Assembly (NCBI GenBank): GCA_903821605.1
Contig: CAIJLZ010000013.1
Span: 300,757-364,756 of the forward strand
Length of the DNA: 64,000 nucleotides
Direction of reading: 5' to 3'
Origin: an uncultured Sphingomonadales bacterium
GTDB taxonomy: Bacteria; Pseudomonadota; Alphaproteobacteria; Sphingomonadales; Sphingomonadaceae
The translations under genes and the position numbers were made by a program. This document shows, one piece after another, positions 18,037-29,559 of this stretch. The first letter of the stretch is position 1. Each line of letters opens with the position of its first letter. Under the pieces are notes generated by a model. The model was not told the origin of the DNA. It did not search any database and worked only from the letters and a program-made list of their open reading frames with translations.

Positions 18037-20081
18037 CCAACCATTGCCCAGGTCGCTGCAGCCGCAAGGCCGAGCAGCATCACCAATGCGTAGCTATAGA
18101 CATAACCGGTCTGGAGACGGCCAGCGATGCGGCTCCCCCCGACGACCAGCGCCGCGACCCCGTTCGGGCCGAAGCGATCGATCGTGCCCTCGTCGCCGCG
18201 CTTCCAGAAGAAACGTCCCAGCGCGAACGCCGGCTTGACGAAAACGACATCGTACAGCTCGTCGAAATACCACTTCCGATAGAGGAAGTTGTGCAGGATG
18301 CTGAAATGGCTGACGAACACCGCCGGAAAACCGGGATTGCGGACATAGGCATACCAGGCTGTCACAAAGCCGGTCAGCATGACGGCGGTTGCCGACAGCT
18401 TCACCCACAGCGGCACCTCGTGCATCGCGTGCATCAAATGCGCGTCGAACGCGAGCGAGCCCTTCCAGAACTCCCCGCCCTGCTCCGCATCGAGGAACGG
18501 ACCATGGAAAACATAACCGGCAAAGATCGCCCCAAGCGACAGCACGACCAGCGGCACCAACATCGGCCACGGGCTTTCATGCGGATGATAGCCCGCCGTG
18601 CCGTCGCCATGGGCGTCATGGGCGTGATGATCATCATGGCCGTGCGCATCATGCCCATGGGCATCGTCGTGACCATGGGCGTCATGCACCGCATGTTGAA
18701 TATGTTCCGACTGTTCCCAGCGCGGTTTGCCGTAGAAGGTCAGGAACACCAGACGCCAGCTATAGAAGCTGGTCAGCAGCGCCGCGATGACGGCGACGCC
18801 AAAGGCGACCGCCCCCGCATGCGAACCGCTAGCGAAGGTCGCCTCGATGATCGCGTCCTTCGAATAGAAGCCCGCGAAACCGAAGATCCCGATCACGCCG
18901 ACGCCGGTAATGGCGAAAGTGCCCGCCATCATCGCCCAGAAGGTCAGCGGGATGCGTTTCCGCAGGCCACCATAATAGCGCATATCCTGTTCATGGTGCA
19001 TCGCATGGATCACCGAACCGGCCCCTAAGAACAGCAACGCTTTGAAGAAAGCGTGGGTGAACAGGTGGAACATCGCCGCATTATAGGCACCAACACCCGC
19101 CGCGAAGAACATATAGCCGAGCTGCGAACAGGTCGAATAGGCGATCACCCGCTTGATATCGAACTGGGTGGTGCCGACGGTGGCCGCGAAAAACGCGGTC
19201 GCCGCACCGACATAGGTCACGACATGCTGGGCGGTTTCGCTCGTTTCGAACATCGGCGACAGGCGGCAAACCATGAACACACCCGCCGTCACCATCGTCG
19301 CGGCATGGATCAGCGCCGACACCGGGGTCGGGCCTTCCATCGCGTCCGGCAACCAGGTGTGGAGGCCAAGCTGGGCCGACTTGCCCATCGCACCGACAAA
19401 CAGCAGCAGGCAGAGCAAGGTCATCACGTCGAACCGTGCGCCGAGAAAGCCGATGGTCGTGCCCGCCATATCCGGGGCCGCCGCAAGGATGGCCGGGATC
19501 GACACCGTGCCAAACACCAGGAAGGTGCCGAAAATCCCAAGCGAAAAGCCAAAGTCACCAACGCGGTTGACGACAAACGCCTTGATCGCGGCCGCCGAGG
19601 CCGAGGGCTTTTTATACCAGAAACCGATGAGCAGGTAAGACGCAAGGCCCACGCCTTCCCAACCGAAGAACATCTGGACCAGATTGTTCGACGTCACCAG
19701 CATCAGCATCGCGAAGGTGAACAGCGAGAGATAGGCGAAGAAGCGCGGCTGGCTGTCGTCTTCCGACATATAGCCCCAGCTATAGAGATGGACGAGTGCC
19801 GACACTGACGTCACCACCACCAGCATCACCGCCGTCAACGTATCGACCCGTAGCGACCAATCCACCACCAGATTGCCCGAGCGGATAAAGTCGAGCACCG
19901 GCACCACATGAGCTTCCGCCCCGCCGGTGACAAAGGAGATGAAGATCGGCCAGCTCAGTGCGCAGGACGCGAACAGCGCCCCAGTCGTCACCAGCTTGGC
20001 CGGCACATTGCCAATGACCCGGTTACCAAGGCCCGCAACAATCGCTGCCAGCAGTGGCAGGAATACAATGAGCTGGATCAT
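18033..20081 (-). CDS. nuoL: NADH-quinone oxidoreductase subunit L with His-rich loop
   Basis: NuoL is the most distal antiporter-like subunit of complex I, with the long lateral helix at its C-terminus. The 682-residue protein contains [39 protein letters not shown] and [15 protein letters not shown]. An unusual hydrophilic insert near residues 460-500 carries about 15 histidines among Asp, Ala and Gly ([20 protein letters not shown]). It falls before the last transmembrane helices, and its repeat-like DNA is at 18590-18705. The nuoL and nuoM ends overlap by four bases. Confidence 0.97.
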   Translation of the reverse strand: MIQLIVFLPLLAAIVAGLGNRVIGNVPAKLVTTGALFASCALSWPIFISFVTGGAEAHVVPVLDFIRSGNLVVDWSLRVDTLTAVMLVVVTSVSALVHLYSWGYMSEDDSQPRFFAYLSLFTFAMLMLVTSNNLVQMFFGWEGVGLASYLLIGFWYKKPSASAAAIKAFVVNRVGDFGFSLGIFGTFLVFGTVSIPAILAAAPDMAGTTIGFLGARFDVMTLLCLLLFVGAMGKSAQLGLHTWLPDAMEGPTPVSALIHAATMVTAGVFMVCRLSPMFETSETAQHVVTYVGAATAFFAATVGTTQFDIKRVIAYSTCSQLGYMFFAAGVGAYNAAMFHLFTHAFFKALLFLGAGSVIHAMHHEQDMRYYGGLRKRIPLTFWAMMAGTFAITGVGVIGIFGFAGFYSKDAIIEATFASGSHAGAVAFGVAVIAALLTSFYSWRLVFLTFYGKPRWEQSEHIQHAVHDAHGHDDAHGHDAHGHDDHHAHDAHGDGTAGYHPHESPWPMLVPLVVLSLGAIFAGYVFHGPFLDAEQGGEFWKGSLAFDAHLMHAMHEVPLWVKLSATAVMLTGFVTAWYAYVRNPGFPAVFVSHFSILHNFLYRKWYFDELYDVVFVKPAFALGRFFWKRGDEGTIDRFGPNGVAALVVGGSRIAGRLQTGYVYSYALVMLLGLAAAATWAMVG

Positions 20082-20082
20082 G

Positions 20083-20388
20083 TCAGCCCTTCATCCGGTT
20101 GATATCGTCAACCGCGATGGTACCGCGGCCTCGGAAGTAAATGACAAGGATAGCGAGCCCGATGGCTGCTTCGCCAGCGGCCACCGTCAGCACGAACATC
20201 GCGAAAATCTGGCCGACCAGATCACCCAGCGCCGCACTAAAGGCGACAAGGTTGATGTTCACCGCCAGTAGGATCAGTTCGACCGCCATCAGAATGATGA
20301 TGACATTCTTGCGGTTGAGGAAAATCCCCAGCACGCCGAGCACGAACAAGATCGCGCTCACCACGAGATAGTGCATCAGTCCGATCAC
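20083..20388 (-). CDS. nuoK: NADH-quinone oxidoreductase subunit K
   Basis: NuoK is a small membrane subunit with three transmembrane helices next to the quinone-side proton path. The 101-residue protein has the conserved Glu-containing helices [19 protein letters not shown] and [20 protein letters not shown]. It overlaps nuoJ by four bases and lies one base ahead of nuoL. Confidence 0.97.
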   Translation of the reverse strand: MIGLMHYLVVSAILFVLGVLGIFLNRKNVIIILMAVELILLAVNINLVAFSAALGDLVGQIFAMFVLTVAAGEAAIGLAILVIYFRGRGTIAVDDINRMKG

Positions 20389-20996
20389 AGCTTGACCCCC
20401 TGGCCGACGGGTTGATCGATATTGCGGACGGCGTCCTGCGGACGACGCTTGACCTGCTCGGAGATATTCTGCGGGCGCACCCCTGCACGTTCGCGATGGG
20501 TCAGCACAATCGCACCGATCAGCGCCACCAGTAGCACCAAGCCCGCGCCTTCGAACACGAAGAGATATTGCGTGTAGAGCAATGCACCAATCGCCTTGAT
20601 GTTCGGGACATCAGACGCAATCGGCGCGATCCGCTGGGCCATATCGATCGAGCCGGCGTTCCATGCTCCGACCGCGAAGATCATCTCGACCGCCAGCACC
20701 AACGCCAGCAAAATGCCGAATGGCAGATAACGGGCGAAACCGGCACGCAATTCGGCAAAGTCGATATTGAGCATCATCACGACGAACAGGAACAGCACCG
20801 CGACCGCACCGACATAGACAATGACGAGCAGCATCGCGATAAACTCGGCACCGGCGAGCAACATCAACCCGGCAGCGTTGAAGAAGCCGAGGATCAGCCA
20901 CAACACGCTATGCACCGGGTTGCGCGCGCTGATCACCAGCACCGCAGACGCGAGCAGCACGCTGGCAAAGAGGTAAAAGGCGAAAGCCTGGATCAT
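20385..20996 (-). CDS. nuoJ: NADH-quinone oxidoreductase subunit J
   Basis: NuoJ is a membrane subunit with five transmembrane helices; its third helix rotates during coupling. The 203-residue protein has [20 protein letters not shown], the conserved segment with the essential region around Tyr, and [12 protein letters not shown]. The cytoplasmic C-terminus ends in [19 protein letters not shown]. It begins 12 nt after nuoI. Confidence 0.96.
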   Translation of the reverse strand: MIQAFAFYLFASVLLASAVLVISARNPVHSVLWLILGFFNAAGLMLLAGAEFIAMLLVIVYVGAVAVLFLFVVMMLNIDFAELRAGFARYLPFGILLALVLAVEMIFAVGAWNAGSIDMAQRIAPIASDVPNIKAIGALLYTQYLFVFEGAGLVLLVALIGAIVLTHRERAGVRPQNISEQVKRRPQDAVRNIDQPVGQGVKL

Positions 20997-21008
20997 GCTG
21001 TTTCCCCC

Positions 21009-21494
21009 TTACCGATACTGCGCATCGGCGGCGATGTTGGCGGCAATCGCCGGTTCCCATTTGTCCCCGTTCGCGAGCAGCTTGGACTTGTCATACAACA
21101 ATTCCTCGCGCGTCTCGGTGGCGAACTCGAAATTCGGGCCCTCGACAATGGCATCCACCGGACAGGCTTCCTGACAGAAGCCGCAATAGATGCACTTCGT
21201 CATGTCGATGTCATAGCGCGTGGTGCGGCGCGAACCATCGGCGCGGGGTTCCGCTTCAATCGTGATGGCCTGCGCCGGGCAGATCGCCTCGCACAGCTTG
21301 CACGCGATGCACCGCTCTTCCCCATTGGGATAACGGCGCAGCGCATGTTCGCCCCGGAAACGCGGCGAAATCGGGTTCTTCTCGAACGGGTAATTGATCG
21401 TCGCCTTGGGCTTGAAGAAATACTTCAAGGTCAACAAATGCGCCTTCACAAACTCCCAGAGCGTGAACGACTTGATCAGATGGGCGACGCTCAT
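21009..21494 (-). CDS. nuoI: NADH-quinone oxidoreductase subunit I (ferredoxin-like)
   Basis: NuoI carries clusters N6a and N6b that pass electrons toward NuoB. Two 4Fe-4S motifs are present, [12 protein letters not shown] and [15 protein letters not shown] 21494 gives [15 protein letters not shown] and 161 residues and overlaps the nuoH stop; a longer frame to 21572 would run far into nuoH and is rejected. The conserved [18 protein letters not shown] segment is intact. Confidence 0.96.
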   Translation of the reverse strand: MSVAHLIKSFTLWEFVKAHLLTLKYFFKPKATINYPFEKNPISPRFRGEHALRRYPNGEERCIACKLCEAICPAQAITIEAEPRADGSRRTTRYDIDMTKCIYCGFCQEACPVDAIVEGPNFEFATETREELLYDKSKLLANGDKWEPAIAANIAADAQYR

Positions 21495-22534
21495 GCGGAA
21501 TACCTTGTCAGCATCAGATAGCCGGAAACGAGGAAGACCCAGATCAGCGAGATTGGCAGGAAAATCTTCCAACCCAGCCGCATCAACTGGTCATAGCGAT
21601 ATCTCGGCACGGTCGCCTTCACCCATGAGAAGATGAAGAAGCCGAGTAGGATCTTGGCAAACAGCCACACAATGCCCGGCACCAGATAGAGCGGCGCCCA
21701 TTCCACCGGCGGCAACCAACCACCCCAGAACAGCGTCGCATTGAGCGCGCACATCAGCAGCACATTGGCATATTCGCCGAGCCAGTAGAGCGCGAACGCC
21801 ATGCCCGAATATTCGGTCTGATAACCGGCAACGAGTTCCGATTCAGCCTCGGTCAAATCGAACGGCGCGCGCGCGGTCTCGGCCATGGCCGAGATCAGGA
21901 AGATCACGCTCAACGGGAACAGCAACGGGTTCAACGCAAAACCGTTGATCAAGCCGAAAATATGCCCCTTTTGCGCCAGCACGATATCCGACAGGTTGAA
22001 GCTGTTGGCCCACAGCACGACCCCCAGCAGCACAAAGCCGATCGACACTTCATAGGATACCATCTGCGCGGCCGCCCGTAGCGCCGAGTAGAACGGATAT
22101 TTCGAGTTGGACGACCAACCGGCAATGATCACGCCATAAACGCCGATGGACGATGCCGCGAGGATGTAGAGTAGGCCGACATTAATATCCGCCAGCACCA
22201 TCTTGTCGCCGAACGGGATGACCGCCCACAGGATCTGCGCGACCGTGAAGGTCAGAATTGGCGCGATCAGGAACAAGGCGCGATTGGCGGCCGAGGGGAT
22301 GATCACTTCCTGCAACGCGACCTTGAGGCCGTCTGCAAAGGACTGCAACAGGCCGAACGGGCCAACCACGTTCGGGCCACGACGCAGCGCAAATGCGCCC
22401 CACAGGCGGCGCTCGCCATAAATGACCATCGCGACGGCCAGCATCAGCGGCAATGCAATGGCAAGGACAAGGATCAGGTTCGCCGCGAACCAGCCAAGGC
22501 CCATGCCAAGCTGCGATTGGAACCAGGCGGTCAT
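21491..22534 (-). CDS. nuoH: NADH-quinone oxidoreductase subunit H
   Basis: NuoH forms most of the quinone-binding chamber at the junction of the peripheral and membrane arms. The 347-residue membrane protein has the conserved loops [59 protein letters not shown] and [16 protein letters not shown] 22534 ([10 protein letters not shown]) overlaps the nuoG stop; the extension to 22609 is out of register with the family. Confidence 0.97.
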   Translation of the reverse strand: MTAWFQSQLGMGLGWFAANLILVLAIALPLMLAVAMVIYGERRLWGAFALRRGPNVVGPFGLLQSFADGLKVALQEVIIPSAANRALFLIAPILTFTVAQILWAVIPFGDKMVLADINVGLLYILAASSIGVYGVIIAGWSSNSKYPFYSALRAAAQMVSYEVSIGFVLLGVVLWANSFNLSDIVLAQKGHIFGLINGFALNPLLFPLSVIFLISAMAETARAPFDLTEAESELVAGYQTEYSGMAFALYWLGEYANVLLMCALNATLFWGGWLPPVEWAPLYLVPGIVWLFAKILLGFFIFSWVKATVPRYRYDQLMRLGWKIFLPISLIWVFLVSGYLMLTRYSA

Positions 22535-24549
22535 TCGGCGGCCTCCGCAAAAGTCTCGCCATGAACCAGTTCGGCCGAGCAGCGCTGCATCGTCGCGGAA
22601 GCGCGGCAAATGGCGTTGGTGAGATAGAAATCCTTGATCGGATAATCGGCGACATCGGCGTCGGGATCGGCGGGCAGGTTCGGCACCTCCCAGCCATAAT
22701 CCGCCAGCCCTTGCTGGCCGAGTGCCGGGACCGCAGTCGCCATGGCGGCACGCAGCTGATCGAGATTATCGAACGGCAATGTCTTGCCGACCACATCCGA
22801 CAGCGCCCGGAAAATCGCCCAATCCTCGCGCGCATCACCCGGGGCGAACACGGCGCGTTCGCCACGCTGCACCCGGCCTTCGAGGTTGACATAAGTGCCG
22901 GCCTTTTCGGTATAGGCCGCACCCGGCAGGATCACGTCCGCCGCATGGGCGCCCGCATCACCATGGTGACCGACATAGACCTTGAACGTATCGGCAAAGA
23001 GGTCGAAATTCACCTCATCCGCACCAAGGAAGAAGGCCAGTTTCGGCTTTTCCGCCGCCACCGCCTTGATCCCACCTTCAAAGGCATAGCCGAGCATCAG
23101 CCCGCCCATCCGGCTCGCGGCAAAGTGCAGCACATTAAAGCCGTTCCAACCCTCACGCACGAGGTTGAAATCCGCCGCAAGCTTGAGTGCCGCGCCATGC
23201 GCGCCGGCATAACGCAACGCGCCACCGCCAACGATCAGCGCCGGGCGTTCCGCGCCCTTCAGCGCATCCGCGACATGGGCCGGGAGGTTGGTCAGCGCCT
23301 TAAGCGATGCGCCCAGCCATTCGACCTTATAATTCAGCTCCGTTTCCGGCCCGATCGCGAACACCTTGGCGCCGCGCTTGCGCACCGCCTTAAGCACGCG
23401 GGCGTTGACCAACGGGGCCTCGCGCCGCAGGTCGCTGCCGACCAGCAGGATCACATCCGCCGTTTCGACATTGGCGATGCCGGTGTTGAAGTTCACGGCC
23501 GACAAAGACGAGGTGTCATAGGCAAGACCGGTCTGACGACCTTCCAGCATCGATCCGCCCAGCGCGTGCACCAGTTCACGCGCCGCGAACATGGTTTCGC
23601 AATCGACCATATCGCCCGCCACCGCCGCGACCGAAGCCTTGGCCGACTTAGCGGCAGCGGCAACGGCCTTGAACGCTTCTTCCCAGCTTGCCGGGGCCAA
23701 TTTGCCGTTCTTGCGGACATAGGGCTTGTCGAGACGACGCGCGCTCAGACCGTCCACCACATGGCGGGTCTTATCGTGCGCCCATTCCTCATTCACATCT
23801 TCGTTGATGCGCGGCACGATGCGGAGCACCTGCCGACCGCGCACATCGAAGCGGACATTGGTGCCCATCGCATCCATCACATCGATGCCGGAAACCTTGG
23901 TCAATTCCCACGGCCGCGCCTCAAAGGCATAGGGCTTGGCGGTCAGCGCGCCGACCGGGCACAGATCAACCACATTGCCCGACAGTTCGCTGGTGACAGC
24001 GCGTTCAAGATAAGAGGTGATCTGCATATTTTCGCCGCGATTGATCGCGCCGATTTCCTCGACACCGGCGACTTCTTCCGCAAAGCGGACGCAGCGGGTG
24101 CACTGGATGCAGCGGGTCATGATCGTCTTCACGATCGGACCCATATATTTTTCGGTGACCGCGCGCTTATTCTCGTGGAAGCGGCTGGCACCACGGCCAT
24201 AAGCCACGGCCTGATCCTGCAAATCGCACTCGCCGCCCTGATCGCAGATCGGGCAATCGAGCGGGTGATTGATCAGCAAGAACTCCATCACGCCTTCGCG
24301 CGCGGCCTTGACCATCGGCGAATCCGTGCGGATGGTCTGGCCCTCCATGGCGGGCAGCGCGCAAGACGCCTGCGGCTTGGGCGGCCCGGGGGCAACCTCG
24401 ACCAGACACATGCGGCAATTGCCCGCGATGGACAGACGCTCATGATAGCAGAACCGAGGAATTTCCTTGCCCGCAGCCTCGCAGGCCTGAAGCACGGTCG
24501 ATCCCGCCGGGACCTCAATCTCGATACCGTCTACGGTAAGTTTAGGCAT
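22531..24549 (-). CDS. nuoG: NADH-quinone oxidoreductase subunit G
   Basis: NuoG is the large Fe-S subunit of the NADH dehydrogenase module. The 672-residue protein begins MPKLTVDGIEIEVPAGSTV and has a plant-type 2Fe-2S site (CYHERLSIAGNCRMCLVEV), the His-containing N5 region with CPICDQGGECDLQDQ, and a 4Fe-4S site CIQCTRCVRF. A molybdopterin-oxidoreductase-like domain without cofactor follows. The E. coli-type extra cluster N7 motif was not seen. An extension to 24768 would overlap nuoF and is rejected. Confidence 0.96.
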   Translation of the reverse strand: MPKLTVDGIEIEVPAGSTVLQACEAAGKEIPRFCYHERLSIAGNCRMCLVEVAPGPPKPQASCALPAMEGQTIRTDSPMVKAAREGVMEFLLINHPLDCPICDQGGECDLQDQAVAYGRGASRFHENKRAVTEKYMGPIVKTIMTRCIQCTRCVRFAEEVAGVEEIGAINRGENMQITSYLERAVTSELSGNVVDLCPVGALTAKPYAFEARPWELTKVSGIDVMDAMGTNVRFDVRGRQVLRIVPRINEDVNEEWAHDKTRHVVDGLSARRLDKPYVRKNGKLAPASWEEAFKAVAAAAKSAKASVAAVAGDMVDCETMFAARELVHALGGSMLEGRQTGLAYDTSSLSAVNFNTGIANVETADVILLVGSDLRREAPLVNARVLKAVRKRGAKVFAIGPETELNYKVEWLGASLKALTNLPAHVADALKGAERPALIVGGGALRYAGAHGAALKLAADFNLVREGWNGFNVLHFAASRMGGLMLGYAFEGGIKAVAAEKPKLAFFLGADEVNFDLFADTFKVYVGHHGDAGAHAADVILPGAAYTEKAGTYVNLEGRVQRGERAVFAPGDAREDWAIFRALSDVVGKTLPFDNLDQLRAAMATAVPALGQQGLADYGWEVPNLPADPDADVADYPIKDFYLTNAICRASATMQRCSAELVHGETFAEAAE

Positions 24550-24551
24550 GG

Positions 24552-25865
24552 TTACTCCGCTGCCTCCTGCATGGGGGCGCCTTTGGCCTCGTTGATCCGC
24601 CGTTCCATTTCTGGACGGAAATGGCGGATCAGGCCCTGAATCGGCCAAGCCGCTGCATCGCCGAGTGCGCAGATGGTATGGCCTTCGACCTGCTTGGTGA
24701 CCTGCTGCAACATGTCGATCTCGGAAATATCCGCATCGCCCGTGCGCAGCCGCTCCATCACCCGCCACATCCAGCCCGTGCCCTCACGGCAAGGCGTGCA
24801 CTGGCCGCAGCTTTCATGCTTGTAGAAATAGCTGAGGCGCGAAATGGCGCGCACGATGTCGGTCGACTTGTCCATCACGATGACAGCCGCCGTGCCCAGG
24901 CCGGAACCCACGCCCTTCAGCCCATCGAAGTCCATCGGCGCATCCATAATCTGGGCCGCCGGGACCATCGGCACCGACGAACCACCGGGGATGACCGCCA
25001 ACAGATTGTCCCAGCCGCCACGAATGCCGCCCGCATGCTTTTCGATCAGTTCCTTGAACGAAATGCCCATCGTTTCTTCGACGACGCAAGGCGTGTTCAC
25101 ATGGCCCGAAATCTGGAACAGCTTGGTGCCATGGTTGTTTTCACGACCAAAGCTCTTGAACCAATCCGCCCCACGCCGAAGGATCGTCGGGCTGACCGAG
25201 ATCGATTCCACATTGTTGACGGTGGTCGGGCAGCCATAAAGGCCCGCCCCCGCCGGAAACGGCGGCTTCAGGCGCGGCTGGCCCTTTTTGCCCTCCAGGC
25301 TTTCAAGCATCGCGGTTTCTTCGCCGCAAATATAGGCGCCCGCGCCACGGTGGACGAACACGTCGAAATCATAGCCCGACCCAGCGGCATTCTTGCCGAG
25401 CAGGCCAGCGGCATAAGCTTCTTCCACCGCCGCGAAGAGCACCTTCGCCTCGTAGATAAACTCGCCACGAATATAGATATACGCGGCCCGCGCCCGCATC
25501 GCGAACCCGGCGACCAGCGCGCCTTCGATCAGCTTATGCGGATCGTGGCGGATGATTTCGCGGTCCTTGCACGAACCCGGCTCGGATTCGTCGGCGTTGA
25601 TGACGAGGAAATTCGGACGGCCCGGCTTGGGTTCCTTGGGCATGAAGCTCCACTTCATGCCGGTCGGGAAGCCCGCACCGCCACGACCGCGCAGCCCCGA
25701 ATTCTTCATAATGTCGATGATCGTGTCCGGACCAAGCTCCAGCAGCTTCTTGGTGTTGTCCCAGTCGCCACGCTTGCGGGCGGCGTCGAGATTCCACGGC
25801 TGGAAGCCATAGAGATTGGTGAAGATGCGGTCCTTGTCGGAAATTGGCGAGGTACTCACTGCCAT
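24552..25865 (-). CDS. nuoF: NADH-quinone oxidoreductase subunit F
   Basis: NuoF binds NADH and FMN and holds cluster N3, the electron entry site of complex I. The 437-residue protein has the NADH/FMN motif [48 protein letters not shown] and the cluster motif [12 protein letters not shown]. It overlaps nuoE by ten bases and precedes nuoG by two. Confidence 0.97.
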   Translation of the reverse strand: MAVSTSPISDKDRIFTNLYGFQPWNLDAARKRGDWDNTKKLLELGPDTIIDIMKNSGLRGRGGAGFPTGMKWSFMPKEPKPGRPNFLVINADESEPGSCKDREIIRHDPHKLIEGALVAGFAMRARAAYIYIRGEFIYEAKVLFAAVEEAYAAGLLGKNAAGSGYDFDVFVHRGAGAYICGEETAMLESLEGKKGQPRLKPPFPAGAGLYGCPTTVNNVESISVSPTILRRGADWFKSFGRENNHGTKLFQISGHVNTPCVVEETMGISFKELIEKHAGGIRGGWDNLLAVIPGGSSVPMVPAAQIMDAPMDFDGLKGVGSGLGTAAVIVMDKSTDIVRAISRLSYFYKHESCGQCTPCREGTGWMWRVMERLRTGDADISEIDMLQQVTKQVEGHTICALGDAAAWPIQGLIRHFRPEMERRINEAKGAPMQEAAE

Positions 25866-26524
25866 TCTCCCCGATAATCGTGATTTTCCGTGACCATTTC
25901 CTTCAGGACAGTCGGCCCGCCCTCGGGGCAGCTTGTCTGGCGATCGATCTGCGGACCGATCTTCACCGGCTTGCCCGCCGCCAGCGCATCAAGCAGCGCC
26001 AGCGTGCTGTCATAGCTCAGGTCTTCGAAATTATCGTCGTTGATCTGGACCATCGGCGCATTGGTGCACGCCCCCAGACATTCCACCTCGTTCAGCGTGA
26101 ACAGCCCATCGGCGGTGGTGTGTCCCTTGGACAGGCCACGCGCCTTGCAGGCCGCCAGCACATCATCCGAGCCGCGCAACATGCACGGCGTAGTGCCGCA
26201 AACCTGCACATGGAACTTACCAACCGGCGTGAGATTGTACATCGTGTAGAAGGTTGCGACCTCGTACACCCGCATATAGGCAAGGCCGAGCTGGCTCGCC
26301 ACGAACTCGATCACCGGGACCGGCAGCCAGCCCTGGGTGTTCGTTTGCGCACCAACCTGACGCTGGGCGAGATCAAGCAGCGGCATCGACGCCGATTGCT
26401 GGCGCCCTTCCGGATAGCGCGCGATAATCTTCGCCGCCTGTTCGGCATTTTCCGGCGTCCAGGCAAAATTGCCCCAACGCGCGCGGACGTCGGCTTCGTC
26501 CGGAATTTGCGGTGCATCAGCCAT
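25856..26524 (-). CDS. nuoE: NADH-quinone oxidoreductase subunit E
   Basis: NuoE is a thioredoxin-fold subunit with the off-path 2Fe-2S cluster N1a. The 222-residue protein shows the four ligands in [11 protein letters not shown] and [11 protein letters not shown], and the family segment [16 protein letters not shown]. Its start overlaps the nuoD stop by one base. The C-terminal extension after the core (to [14 protein letters not shown]) is usual in alphaproteobacteria. Confidence 0.96.
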   Translation of the reverse strand: MADAPQIPDEADVRARWGNFAWTPENAEQAAKIIARYPEGRQQSASMPLLDLAQRQVGAQTNTQGWLPVPVIEFVASQLGLAYMRVYEVATFYTMYNLTPVGKFHVQVCGTTPCMLRGSDDVLAACKARGLSKGHTTADGLFTLNEVECLGACTNAPMVQINDDNFEDLSYDSTLALLDALAAGKPVKIGPQIDRQTSCPEGGPTVLKEMVTENHDYRGEWQ

Positions 26525-27735
26525 TAGCGGTCACACTCCCCGAACACGATATCCATCGCGCCCAAAATTGCGGTTATATCAGCCAGCATGTGGCCCTTAG
26601 CCATGAAGTCCATCGCCTGCAGGTGACTGAAGGCGGTTGGGCGGATCTTGCAGCGATACGGCTTGTTCGAGCCATCCGAGACCAAATACACGCCGAATTC
26701 GCCCTTGGGGCTTTCGGTCGCGACATAGACACTGCCTTCCGGCACATGAAAGCCTTCGGTGTAGAGCTTGAAGTGATGGATCAACGCTTCCATCGACTGC
26801 TTCATCTCGCCGCGCTTGGGCGGGACAACCTTGCGGTCAAGCGAGGCGACCGGGCCTTCCGGCATGTCGCGCAGGCACTGCTTCATGATCCGGGCCGATT
26901 GGCGAACTTCCTCAACGCGGCACATGAAGCGGTCATAACAATCGCCCCGCGTACCGACCGGCACATCGAATTCCATGCGGTCATAGACATCATAAGGCTG
27001 CGCCTTGCGGATATCCCAAGGAATGCCTGAACCACGGATCATCGGGCCGGAAAAGCCCCATTTCAGCGCATCTTCTTTGCTGACCACGGCGATATCGACG
27101 TTGCGCTGCTTGAAGATGCGGTTGTCGGCAACAAGGCTGATCGCATCCTCGAACAGTTCCGGCATGCGGCTGTCGAGCCATTCGCCAATGTCGGCGAGCA
27201 GCTTGGGCGTCACATCCTGATGCACCCCACCCGGACGGAACCATGCCGAGTGCATCCGCGCCCCCGATGCGCGTTCGAAGAAGTTGAGGCAATCTTCGCG
27301 AATTTCGAACAGCCACAGGTTCGGCGTCATCGCGCCCACGTCCATCACATGCGAACCAAGATTCAGCATGTGATTGCAGATGCGGGTCAGTTCCGCGAAC
27401 AGCACGCGCAGATATTGGGCGCGCAGCGGCACTTCGAGGTTGAGCAGCTTCTCGATCGCCAGCACATAGCTATGCTCCATCCCGAGCGGCGAGCAATAAT
27501 CCAGCCGGTCGAAATAGGGCAGCGCCTGCAAATAGGTCTTATACTCGATCAGCTTTTCAGTGCCGCGATGCAGCAGGCCGACATGCGGATCGGCGCGTTC
27601 AACGATTTCGCCGTCGAGTTCGAGCACAAGACGCAGCACGCCGTGCGCCGCCGGGTGCTGCGGCCCGAAGTTGATGGTGTAATTCTGAATGACCTCATCA
27701 CCGGTAGTCGGCGAGGTCTCTGCGGTCAGGCTCAT
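26524..27735 (-). CDS. nuoD: NADH-quinone oxidoreductase subunit D
   Basis: NuoD is the 49-kDa subunit that forms the quinone site with NuoB. The 403-residue protein has [34 protein letters not shown], the quinone-site region [31 protein letters not shown] and the C-terminal IDLIFGECDR-like end ([10 protein letters not shown]). It is separate from nuoC, unlike the fused nuoCD of enterobacteria, and the two overlap by four bases. Confidence 0.97.
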   Translation of the reverse strand: MSLTAETSPTTGDEVIQNYTINFGPQHPAAHGVLRLVLELDGEIVERADPHVGLLHRGTEKLIEYKTYLQALPYFDRLDYCSPLGMEHSYVLAIEKLLNLEVPLRAQYLRVLFAELTRICNHMLNLGSHVMDVGAMTPNLWLFEIREDCLNFFERASGARMHSAWFRPGGVHQDVTPKLLADIGEWLDSRMPELFEDAISLVADNRIFKQRNVDIAVVSKEDALKWGFSGPMIRGSGIPWDIRKAQPYDVYDRMEFDVPVGTRGDCYDRFMCRVEEVRQSARIMKQCLRDMPEGPVASLDRKVVPPKRGEMKQSMEALIHHFKLYTEGFHVPEGSVYVATESPKGEFGVYLVSDGSNKPYRCKIRPTAFSHLQAMDFMAKGHMLADITAILGAMDIVFGECDR

Positions 27736-28370
27736 TTCGCAGCCCCCTTCCCGTCTTCAGCTTTTTCATCGCCGGGCAGGACATAATCTGCCCCTTCCCA
27801 CGGGCTCATGAAATCGAACGAGCGGAAGTCCTGCGCCAGCTTGACCGGTTCGTATTTCACGCGCTTTTCTTCTTCGGAATAGCGCAGCTCGACATAGCCG
27901 GTGAGCGGGAAGTCCTTACGCTGCGGATGGCCGGTAAAGCCATAATCGGTAAGAATGCGGCGCAGGTCCGAATTGCCCTCGAACAACACGCCATACATGT
28001 CGAACACCTCGCGTTCGAGCCAGCCAGCGACCGGCCAAATGCCCGTGACCGACGGGACCGGCTGATCCTCATTGGTTGCGACATGGACGCGCAGGCGATG
28101 GTTCTTCGTGACCGACAACAGGCAATAGACGACCTCGAAGCGCGGGTCGCGATCCGGCCAGTCCACGCCGGCGATTTCCATCAACTGCTGATATTCGAGC
28201 TGGTCACGCAGCGCGATCATCGCCTCGACGAGCGCGCCGCGCTCAATATGAAGGGCGATTTCGCCATGGGCCTCGACCGCATCGACGAGCTTGGAACCAA
28301 GGGCGGCACGGGCGGCATCGATGACGCCGTCGTTGCTGCTGATCTTGGGGGCGGCATGCTTGATGATCAT
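27732..28370 (-). CDS. nuoC: NADH-quinone oxidoreductase subunit C
   Basis: NuoC is the 30-kDa subunit of the peripheral arm with no cofactor of its own. The 212-residue protein carries the family signature [40 protein letters not shown] and [17 protein letters not shown]. The acidic Lys-rich C-terminus is variable in the family. One base separates it from nuoB. Confidence 0.96.
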   Translation of the reverse strand: MIIKHAAPKISSNDGVIDAARAALGSKLVDAVEAHGEIALHIERGALVEAMIALRDQLEYQQLMEIAGVDWPDRDPRFEVVYCLLSVTKNHRLRVHVATNEDQPVPSVTGIWPVAGWLEREVFDMYGVLFEGNSDLRRILTDYGFTGHPQRKDFPLTGYVELRYSEEEKRVKYEPVKLAQDFRSFDFMSPWEGADYVLPGDEKAEDGKGAAK

Positions 28371-28371
28371 A

Positions 28372-28917
28372 TCAGCGCTCGATCGTCCCGACGCGGCGGA
28401 TCTTCCGCTGCAATTGCATCACGCCATAAAGTAGGGCTTCGGCGGTCGGCGGGCAGCCCGGGACATAAATGTCGACCGGAACAATGCGGTCGCACCCGCG
28501 CACCACCGAATAGCTGTAGTGATAATAGCCGCCGCCATTGGCACAGCTACCCATCGAAATGACGTATTTCGGTTCCGACATCTGATCATAGACGCGGCGC
28601 AGTGCCGGGGCCATCTTGTTGCAGAGCGTGCCCGCCACGATCATCACGTCCGACTGGCGCGGCGAGGCGCGCGGCGCAACGCCGAAACGTTCAAGGTCAT
28701 AACGCGGCATGTTGACGTGGATCATCTCGACCGCGCAGCAAGCAAGGCCGAAGGTCATCCACCACAACGAACCGGTGCGCGCCCATTGGAACAGCTCTTC
28801 CGTGCTGGTGACAAGGAAACCCTTATTGTCCAGCTCGGCGTTAATATCGTTGAAAAAGCTGATGTCAGGCAGAGTGCCCGGCGCGGGCCCCGCGATCGGC
28901 AAAGTGTTTACTCCCAT
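28372..28917 (-). CDS. nuoB: NADH-quinone oxidoreductase subunit B
   Basis: NuoB holds the terminal cluster N2 that reduces quinone. Motifs: [18 protein letters not shown] with the tandem Cys pair, [36 protein letters not shown] and [21 protein letters not shown] 28917 ([10 protein letters not shown]) gives 181 residues and overlaps the nuoA end by ten bases; the upstream extension is not family-like. Confidence 0.97.
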   Translation of the reverse strand: MGVNTLPIAGPAPGTLPDISFFNDINAELDNKGFLVTSTEELFQWARTGSLWWMTFGLACCAVEMIHVNMPRYDLERFGVAPRASPRQSDVMIVAGTLCNKMAPALRRVYDQMSEPKYVISMGSCANGGGYYHYSYSVVRGCDRIVPVDIYVPGCPPTAEALLYGVMQLQRKIRRVGTIER

Positions 28918-29282
28918 TCGAGAGCTCCCTTCTTCCACGCATAGGCGAAGCCGATCACCAGCTCGACCAGAAAAATCATCATCGCGAACCAGCCAGCCCA
29001 GCCGATCTTGTCGAGCGACACCGCCCATGGATAGAGGAACGCCGCCTCAAGGTCGAAAATGATGAAGAGGATCGCGACCAGATAGAAGCGCACGTCGAAC
29101 TGCGCGCGGCTATCCTCGAATGCGGGAAAGCCGCACTCATATTCCGCCAGTTTCTCGACACTCGGCTTATAGGCACCCGTCAGGTGGTTGAGCGCCATCG
29201 GGCCGAACACGAACAGGCTGGACAGCGTCAAAGCGACCGCGAGGAACAGCAGGATCGGCAGATATTGGGATAAATCGACCAA
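28908..29282 (-). CDS. nuoA: NADH-quinone oxidoreductase subunit A
   Basis: NuoA is a three-helix membrane subunit at the arm junction. Motifs: [20 protein letters not shown] and [21 protein letters not shown] 29282 is the best start: it yields [14 protein letters not shown], the usual N-terminus, with AGGA eight bases upstream and 124 residues in total. An ATG at 29348 would add 22 residues lying in the probable promoter region. This gene opens the 18-gene run that ends with the DUF1467 gene. Confidence 0.95.
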   Translation of the reverse strand: MVDLSQYLPILLFLAVALTLSSLFVFGPMALNHLTGAYKPSVEKLAEYECGFPAFEDSRAQFDVRFYLVAILFIIFDLEAAFLYPWAVSLDKIGWAGWFAMMIFLVELVIGFAYAWKKGALEWE

Positions 29283-29353
29283 GGGAAGAATCCTGATTAC
29301 CGCGATGATGAATGGCGGGCTTTTAGGAGCGTCTGCCGGTGGCTGCAAGCCTT

Positions 29354-29382
29354 TAACATGGCCAATGTCGCGATGCTGTCAG
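29354..29382 (-). promoter_or_regulatory. Possible nuo operon promoter
   Basis: On the minus strand CTGACA (29377-29382) is followed after 17 nt by ATGTTA (29354-29359). It lies about 70 nt upstream of the nuoA TTG. The match is weak and was chosen mainly by position. Confidence 0.3.
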
Positions 29383-29406
29383 GCTTTTTTGTGCCATGTT
29401 GAGAGT

Positions 29407-29421
29407 GCGTTGCAACAACGC
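29407..29421. promoter_or_regulatory. Inverted repeat upstream of the nuo operon
   Basis: GCGTTG and CAACGC flank a 3-nt centre, and a further GTTGC-type half-site lies directly beside it. The site is about 25 bp upstream of the proposed nuo -35 box, where a regulator could bind. No regulator can be named. The rest of the 277-bp suhB-nuoA gap shows only C-rich sequence with a short stem near 29500. Confidence 0.25.
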
Positions 29422-29559
29422 GCAACAGGCACGGAATTGGACGATTTTACTCCTATTGCTGCACTGCACCCTTGGTGCCGCTGAAAGACCCCCGCCCCCG
29501 CCCCCAAAGGGGCAGGAAAGCGACGGTTTCATGATCGGCTGCGGATCGTGCCGCGGCTG

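Noticed and set aside
22453..24639. 728-codon plus-strand ORF
   Set aside because: Antisense to nuoG over its whole length; the composition is His/Arg-rich, as expected of a reversed high-GC gene.
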